From NCBI GenBank assembly GCA_049610565.1, contig JBMYZR010000068.1, positions 1 through 11,251 on the forward strand: a DNA stretch of 11,251 bases. Reading direction: 5' to 3'. Numbering within the stretch: position 1 is the stretch's first letter; the number at the start of each line of letters is the position of its first letter. The notes below the pieces were generated by a model. That model made no database searches and was not told the DNA's origin. It worked only from the letters and a program-made list of their open reading frames with translations. This DNA is from UBA8752 sp049610565. GTDB taxonomy: Bacteria > Bacteroidota > Bacteroidia > Flavobacteriales_D > Sanyastnellaceae. A program made the translations under genes and the position numbers. Positions 7,027 through 11,251 of this stretch are shown piece after piece.

Positions 7027-7422
7027 TCAGGCGTCGGGCTTGGCGTCAGCAGTGTCCTCCGCGATCGGCCCATCGCCGTCAACATCAACGCCACCGCTTC
7101 CGTCGCCCTCGGGCGGCACGCCGTCGGCCGGGGTGCCGGTGGAGGCGCCCGCAGCAGATCCTGTAGAGGAGCGGGGGGTGCCTGCCGGGGCCTTCATCGC
7201 GTCTTCGAAGCCCTTGGTGGCGGCGCCGACGGGATCGCGGAAGGCGGCCGCGCCCTTGCGCAGGTCGTCGGTTCCGCTGAGGATCTCGCGCTGGATGTCC
7301 TGCTGGGCGTCGCGGACCTGCCGCATGAATTTGCCCGCGGACTGCGCCATGGAGGGCAGCCCCTTCGTCCCGAAGAGGAGCAGGTAAATCAGCAGGATGA
7401 AGACGATTTCCGTCGTGCCCAT
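7027..7422 (-). CDS. tatA: Sec-independent translocase component TatA/TatB-like
   Basis: This is a membrane subunit of the twin-arginine translocase, which exports folded proteins across the inner membrane. The 131-residue product has the family order: a short N-terminal membrane helix (about 4-17, MGTTEIVFILLIYLLLFG), the hinge FGTKGLP (17-23), and an amphipathic helix (about 24-48, MAQSAGKFMRQVRDAQQ). The tail from about residue 80 is rich in Gly, Pro, Thr and Asp and probably disordered. Bacteroidota usually have one such protein doing the TatA role, so I use tatA, but TatB-like is not excluded. No tatC is in the window. It heads the minus-strand cluster; a TACCTTTG box lies eight bases from the ATG, and its stop abuts the exchanger start. 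Confidence 0.88.
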   Translation of the reverse strand: MGTTEIVFILLIYLLLFGTKGLPSMAQSAGKFMRQVRDAQQDIQREILSGTDDLRKGAAAFRDPVGAATKGFEDAMKAPAGTPRSSTGSAAGASTGTPADGVPPEGDGSGGVDVDGDGPIAEDTADAKPDA

Positions 7423-7429
7423 GGAGCGT

Positions 7430-7437
7430 CAAAGGTA
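7430..7437 (-). promoter_or_regulatory. Bacteroidota-type -7 promoter box for the tatA-led operon
   Basis: Minus-strand TACCTTTG is a full match to TAnnTTTG, the -7 element recognised by the Bacteroidota primary sigma factor. Only seven bases separate it from the tatA ATG at 7422, so transcription from it would give a leader of only a few bases. No good TTG -33 element is visible upstream. Confidence 0.5.
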
Positions 7438-7484
7438 GCCGACTGCCCGGCGTCGCCGCACCCACAGAAAACGGGCGGGCATGA

Positions 7485-7566
7485 AAGGCAAAGGCCCCGC
7501 GACGCAGCGGGGCCCTTGTGAGCATGTTTAGGCCGAAGCCACATGAGAAAGTGCTTTGGTCAAGCG
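7485..7566 (-). ncRNA. Candidate small structured RNA between two hairpins (speculative)
   Basis: Read on the minus strand, this stretch holds a CATGT-GGC-TTCG-GCC-TAA-ACATG hairpin (7545-7523) with the very stable C(UUCG)G tetraloop, followed by the GC-rich hairpin at 7514-7493 and a loose T-rich run. A possible promoter lies just upstream: TTG at 7602-7600 and, 22 bases on, TATCTTGT at 7577-7570, which matches only four of six fixed -7 positions. No protein coding is evident. It could equally be a leader of the tatA operon. The ends given are estimates. Confidence 0.25.
7493..7514 (-). terminator. GC-rich hairpin upstream of tatA, weak terminator
   Basis: GGCCCCGC (7493-7500) and GCGGGGCC (7507-7514) form a perfect 8-bp stem with a six-base loop. 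On the minus strand it is followed by TTTGCCTTTC, an imperfect T-tract; on the plus strand there is none. It may end the candidate small RNA or act as a second terminator for the large upstream gene. Confidence 0.5.
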
Positions 7567-7698
7567 AGAACAAGATACGACGAGTGTGTTCTGAAATGGC
7601 AACTATGTGTTCCCAAAATCAGGGGGTTCATCGCCTCTTTCCGCGGATTACATCCTTTCGCCCCGTCGCCCGCCGCCAATTCCCCACCGTCAGCCAAC

Positions 7699-7730
7699 AA
7701 AAAGCCCCGCTCGGTGGCGGGGCTTTTTTT
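7699..7730 (-). terminator. Rho-independent terminator after the giant FISUMP protein gene
   Basis: AAAAA then GCCCCGC (7704-7710), loop TCGGTG, GCGGGGC (7717-7723), then seven Ts. The A/T flanks make it usable in both directions; on the minus strand it lies about 20 bases past the stop at 7750 and ends in TTTTTG, so it is the natural terminator of that gene. The 327-base gene-free stretch 7423-7749 holds this element, the second hairpin, the tatA promoter box and the candidate RNA. Confidence 0.9.
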
Positions 7731-7749
7731 AAGGCGTTCGTGCGCGCAT

Positions 7750-10700
7750 TCAGTCTTTGATGCAACGGATGGAGTAGCCGACGTCGGGGCCGCTGCTGAG
7801 TCTCTCGCTCAACCTGACATTTCCATTCTGGCCGCCCGACAAATCGTGGATCTCGTAACCGGGGTACAAGTAGCCCGTACTCGAATTGGGAATGGAGGAA
7901 GACCACCATCTGGCTGTTTGGCCGATTTGAGTGACATTGTATTGGTTCTCGCCTGCCGCGTTCCAGATGTATCCGGCTGGTTTGGCAGCGAATCCGAATT
8001 CATCGGTGCCGTTGTTCGTAAACCAGCCACTTGTGGTCATCATGGGCAGGCCGTTGTTGCCTTCCTCGACGAGGAACCCACTGGAGTTGTACACATCCCG
8101 CGGATATCCTTGTGTCACGAGGTAGTCCAGGAGTTCGTCCCACTCGTTGTTGTGCGGTACGTGCCATCCAGAGGGGCAGACGCCCCGGACATCGCGGGTG
8201 GCATGCCAGTTGTACAACCGCCCATAATCCTCAATGTAGAGGCTCGAATCGGCACAATAAGGGGCGGATCCACAGATGTAACAATCGTAGAGGGAGCAAT
8301 AGATGGAATCCTGACCACCTATGACATCGTGCATGTTGGATTGACCGACTACGAAGCTGGCGCCCGAAGTGGTGGAGGCGTATTCGCTTTCCGTCAGATC
8401 CGTTGGAATGCTCGTTCCATCTTCATACACCGTGGTGCGAAGGTTTTCTGCAAACCAGCATTGACACCCAATTTGGACCACGTCATAGCTGTGGCCATCC
8501 ATCGTGGGGGAGACGCACGCCGGGTCCACGATCAGGCATTCACAGCTGCCGTCATCCAACGTGGCTGTGGCATCATACTCCGCATAATCCGGGTCGGTAC
8601 ATCCTGGAATGATGAGCACAGAACAACTGCCGTCATCGATGTTGGCATCGGGGTCGTATTCCAAATAGTCTGGGTCGGTGCAGCCCGGATAGAGACACGA
8701 ACCGTCATCGACGTTGGCGGACGCATCGTAATTGGAAGCGGCGGGGTCCATGCAGCCCTCCACGATGAGGGTGGAGCAACTCCCGTCGTCTGTATTGGCC
8801 GCAGGGTCGTACTCCATGAATGTGGGGTCCGTGCACCCATAGTAGATGCAGGAACCATCTTCGGTATTGGCTGCAGGGTCGTAGTTCGGTGCTGCAGGAT
8901 CCATGCATCCCTCCACGACAAGGGTCGTGCAGCTTCCATCGTCATTTGGAGCGAAGGGGTTGTATTCGAGATAGTTGGGGTCCGTGCATCCCACATGAGG
9001 ATCCTTGATGCAGCGAACGTAATGTCCCATGTTGTCATCCTGTGGAGCACGTAAGATGTGTGCCCATGCATAGTTGAATATTCGGGCCCAACCTGACGGG
9101 TCCCCCGCAGAATTCAGGGTCGGTGTCGAGCTCCAGTACATGCCGAACTTGGCCGTTGTGCTGTACGGGTAAAATTGGCCATCCGTCTTCCGGCTGTTCA
9201 TACCGGTGATGGCGAGTCCAAAGGCGTCCGTGGCGATTTGTACGCCATTGTACCAATGAGCTGAACCTGTTCCTTTCAACGCAGTGCCTTCATTGCCAGC
9301 GTACCCTTGTGATGCGACGTAATCCGTCAATTGCGTCCAATCGGCATCGGTGGGCACGTGCCAACCCGTCGGACACAAGCCTGATGGGTTCGTCACTGCA
9401 TGGAAGTTGTACTGCTGGCCATAGGCGCACATCACGCAGCAGAATGGAGGTAGGTTGGAATCCGCATAATTAGGACAGTTCCAATCAGGGTCCTGGTAAC
9501 TCGCTCCTTCCCAGTCGCCATCGGAGTTCACGTTGTTGTGGAGGTAGATGGAACGTCCACCCTCGGTATCGTTGGCCCACTCGAGGTCGCCGGCAGTCCC
9601 CTCGTTCGATATGCTCTGGTCGCTCTGGTCGACCGGTTCCCATCCGACATAGGGAATCGGCGTGCCGTCCGCGTAGACCGTTGTCCGCAAATTGAAGGTG
9701 AACCAGCATTGCTCGTCGATCTCCACCGCATCGTAGGTGATTCCATCCATGTCAACTGACTGACAGTAAGAGGGCCAGTAGCAGCTTCCGTCATCGGTGG
9801 TGGCATCGGGGTTGTACTCTTCGAAAGCCGGATCCGTGCAGCCAGAGATGACGCAGGATCCGTCGTCTGTGTTGGCCGCGGCATTGTAGTTGTCTGCCGC
9901 GGGGTCCATGCAGCCGGAGATGATGCAGGACCCGTCGTCGGTGTTGGCGGCGGGATTGTAGTTGTCTGCGGCGGGATCGGTGCAGCCTTCGACAATCAAC
10001 GTAGAGCAGCTTCCGTCATCGGTGTTGGCGGTGGCGTCGTACTCCATGTAAGCGGGATCCGTGCAGCCATAGTAGAGGCAGGAGCCATCGTCCACATTGG
10101 CGGCGGGATCGTAGTTGTCCGCGGCTGAATCCGTGCAGCCTTCGACAATCAACGTCGAGCAGCTTCCGTCATCAGTGTTGGCCGAGGCGTCGTACTCCAT
10201 GTAAGCCGGATCCATGCAGCCAGGGTAGAGGCAGGAACCGTCGTCGGTGTTGGCCGCCGCATTGTAGTTGGCTGCGGCGGGATCCGTGCAGCCTTCGACA
10301 ATCAGCGTCGTGCAGCTTCCGTCATCGGTGTTGGCTGCGGGATTGTATTGCGTGTAAGCGGGATCCGTGCAGCCATAGATGATGCAGGAACCGTCATCGG
10401 TGTTGGCACTGGCATCGTAATTGACTGCAGCCGGGTTGGTGCATCCGTAGAAGATGCACGTGCCGTTGGCCGGGTCGTTGTAGTTGGCCGCATCGCGATC
10501 CGTGCAGTTGTCGGTGTCGTCACAAATCCCATCCGTGTCGGTGTCGTAAACGCCGCAGTCGCAGCAGAGGGAGTAGGGGATGACCAGCTGGAGGGAGTTG
10601 CTCGTGCAGCCGTTGGCATCGGTCGCCGTGACGGTGTAGTAGCCCGTCGCGAGTCCGTCGATCGCGCCCGGTTGGGCAATGGTGTAGTCGGGTGCGCCAT

Positions 10701-11251
10701 TGATGCCGGTCAAGGTGAGGGACGTCGGGGTGCCCGTCGTGACGGTGAGGGTGGCAGAGCCGTCTGCTGCCGTCAGGGTGGTGGTGGACAGGTCCACCTC
10801 GATGCTGCCCAGCACCAGGGCGTTTTCACAGGGGTCGATCAGTGTGGCGCAGCTGCCGTCGTCGGTGGTAGCGGCGGCATCGTACTCCGCGTAGGTCGGG
10901 TCGGTGCAGCCGGGCACGACGATGGAGAAGGTGGCGGTGAAGTTGTTGCCGAAGTTGCTGTCGTACTTGGTGTCGGAGCAGCCGCCGGCGTCGTCTCCCG
11001 TGGCCTCCCAGTAGAGCTCGAGGACGTAGTCGCCCGCGGTGAGGGCTCCGAGCAGGTCAATGCCGGCTCCCGTGGCGGCCCACTTCTGGTCGCCGGGGTT
11101 GGCCAGTTCGGAATCGTAAGGCAGCGCGAGGGCGGTGAAGGCGCCGGGGGTGTCGCCCGAGGCGTAGACCCGGTAGTTGAGGGTGCCGCCGCAAACGTTG
11201 GATCCGCTGTTCTTGTAGGTCTTCAGCTCCCCGCCGTTGAGGGTGAGGGCA
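7750..11251 (-). CDS. Giant secreted repeat protein with SprB-like, cysteine-rich repeats and two FISUMP domains (5' end beyond right edge)
   Basis: The frame is open from the right edge (first full codon at 11250) to TGA at 7750, giving 1,166 residues with no start in the window. Order: a beta-rich domain (residues about 1-110; LNYRVYASGDTPG, GDYVLELYWEATGDDAGGC) of a kind seen in other Bacteroidota surface proteins; a cysteine repeat; a SprB-like repeat (DGSATLTVTTG, GYYTVTATDANGC); an Asp-rich segment DTDTDGICDDTDNC resembling thrombospondin type 3; a degenerate and then nine good cysteine repeats (10446-9781); FISUMP domain 1 (about 9774-9003: QCWFTFNLRTTVY, CPTGWHVPTDADW, ending YVRCIKD); six more repeats (8991-8542); FISUMP domain 2 (about 8526-7753: QCWFAENLRTTVY, CPSGWHVPHNNEW, ending YSIRCIKD). 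FISUMP (Fib_succ_major, TIGR02145) has no assigned function. The protein ends with the second FISUMP domain, without a recognisable type IX sorting domain. Presumably exported, with a surface or extracellular role (inference). Terminator at 7699-7730. Confidence 0.92.
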   Translation of the reverse strand, partial: ALTLNGGELKTYKNSGSNVCGGTLNYRVYASGDTPGAFTALALPYDSELANPGDQKWAATGAGIDLLGALTAGDYVLELYWEATGDDAGGCSDTKYDSNFGNNFTATFSIVVPGCTDPTYAEYDAAATTDDGSCATLIDPCENALVLGSIEVDLSTTTLTAADGSATLTVTTGTPTSLTLTGINGAPDYTIAQPGAIDGLATGYYTVTATDANGCTSNSLQLVIPYSLCCDCGVYDTDTDGICDDTDNCTDRDAANYNDPANGTCIFYGCTNPAAVNYDASANTDDGSCIIYGCTDPAYTQYNPAANTDDGSCTTLIVEGCTDPAAANYNAAANTDDGSCLYPGCMDPAYMEYDASANTDDGSCSTLIVEGCTDSAADNYDPAANVDDGSCLYYGCTDPAYMEYDATANTDDGSCSTLIVEGCTDPAADNYNPAANTDDGSCIISGCMDPAADNYNAAANTDDGSCVISGCTDPAFEEYNPDATTDDGSCYWPSYCQSVDMDGITYDAVEIDEQCWFTFNLRTTVYADGTPIPYVGWEPVDQSDQSISNEGTAGDLEWANDTEGGRSIYLHNNVNSDGDWEGASYQDPDWNCPNYADSNLPPFCCVMCAYGQQYNFHAVTNPSGLCPTGWHVPTDADWTQLTDYVASQGYAGNEGTALKGTGSAHWYNGVQIATDAFGLAITGMNSRKTDGQFYPYSTTAKFGMYWSSTPTLNSAGDPSGWARIFNYAWAHILRAPQDDNMGHYVRCIKDPHVGCTDPNYLEYNPFAPNDDGSCTTLVVEGCMDPAAPNYDPAANTEDGSCIYYGCTDPTFMEYDPAANTDDGSCSTLIVEGCMDPAASNYDASANVDDGSCLYPGCTDPDYLEYDPDANIDDGSCSVLIIPGCTDPDYAEYDATATLDDGSCECLIVDPACVSPTMDGHSYDVVQIGCQCWFAENLRTTVYEDGTSIPTDLTESEYASTTSGASFVVGQSNMHDVIGGQDSIYCSLYDCYICGSAPYCADSSLYIEDYGRLYNWHATRDVRGVCPSGWHVPHNNEWDELLDYLVTQGYPRDVYNSSGFLVEEGNNGLPMMTTSGWFTNNGTDEFGFAAKPAGYIWNAAGENQYNVTQIGQTARWWSSSIPNSSTGYLYPGYEIHDLSGGQNGNVRLSERLSSGPDVGYSIRCIKD
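8542..8991 (-). repeat. Six cysteine-pair repeats between the two FISUMP domains
   Basis: Six in-frame units of a 21-residue core beginning GC(T/M)DP and ending (D/E)DGSC, joined by short linkers (TTLVVE, IYY, STLIVE, LYP, SVLIIP). Each core has exactly two cysteines, near its start and end. The units are more divergent at DNA level than those at 9781-10446, so this block looks older or under different drift. Confidence 0.9.
9781..10446 (-). repeat. Nine cysteine-pair repeats with a 153-bp alternating super-period
   Basis: Nine consecutive 21-residue cores (GC.DP...DDGSC). Two types alternate: type A (AA.NY, linker LYP, LYY or similar, 24 residues) and type B (AY.EY, linker STLIVE, 27 residues), together 51 residues or 153 bp. 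At DNA level the plus-strand string tgcagccttcgacaatca recurs at 9981, 10134 and 10287, exactly 153 bases apart, and flanking sequence is nearly identical too. The near-identity points to recent tandem duplication, and assembly collapse is possible here. Confidence 0.92.

Noticed and set aside
7515..7700. tRNA gene in the intergenic stretch
   Set aside because: I looked on both strands for an acceptor stem, a T-loop GTTCRA core and an anticodon arm and found no consistent cloverleaf.
7543..9054. 503-codon plus-strand open frame opposite the FISUMP gene
   Set aside because: Antisense to two well-supported domains, begins in the intergenic stretch over the terminator hairpin, and encodes no recognisable family.
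8542..10446. Short regularly spaced repeats that could suggest a CRISPR array
   Set aside because: Units are in frame with a long coding sequence, vary at the protein level in a domain-like way, have no unique spacers of constant length, and no cas gene is present.

Overview
The window (11,251 bases, GC-rich, one run of 100 Ns at 2670-2769) reads like a scaffold from a marine-type, GC-rich member of the Bacteroidota, probably Flavobacteriales. The evidence is the protein content: two large secreted cysteine-rich proteins with GCTD...DDGSC repeats, FISUMP (Fib_succ_major) domains and a SprB-like repeat, an M15 lipoprotein peptidase of a type common in Bacteroidota, and TAnnTTTG-like -7 promoter boxes. 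The lineage is inferred from these families; no rRNA or other marker gene is present.

Layout. (1) 1-1105, minus: N-terminal part of a secreted multi-repeat protein that runs off the left edge. (2) 1201-2364, plus: a GT4-type glycosyltransferase, divergent from gene 1 and the only clear plus-strand gene. (3) 2346-7422, minus: a compact run of seven genes, in transcription order tatA-like, CaCA Na+/Ca2+ exchanger, AlkB-like dioxygenase, panB, RluA-family pseudouridine synthase, trxB, and an M15 (VanY-like) lipoprotein peptidase interrupted by the assembly gap. Junctions are mostly abutting or overlapping (TGA-ATG, TGATG, TTGA), so much of it is probably co-transcribed, with a possible internal promoter before panB. 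(4) 7423-7749: a 327-base gene-free stretch with a tatA promoter candidate, two GC-rich hairpins and a possible small structured RNA, all read on the minus strand. (5) 7750-11251, minus: the C-terminal 1,166 residues of a giant secreted protein built from a beta-rich domain, a SprB-like repeat, 17 cysteine-rich repeats in two blocks and two FISUMP domains; its N-terminus lies beyond the right edge.

The central cluster is housekeeping (pantothenate synthesis, thiol redox, RNA modification, alkylation repair, ion exchange, Tat export, peptidoglycan trimming), while the ends carry surface or secreted repeat proteins. The most unusual content is the repeat architecture: an alternating 24/27-residue cysteine repeat pair (153-bp period) that is nearly identical at DNA level over successive periods, with the same 21-residue core in the unrelated secreted protein at the other end. 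No mobile element, CRISPR array, tRNA or rRNA was seen.
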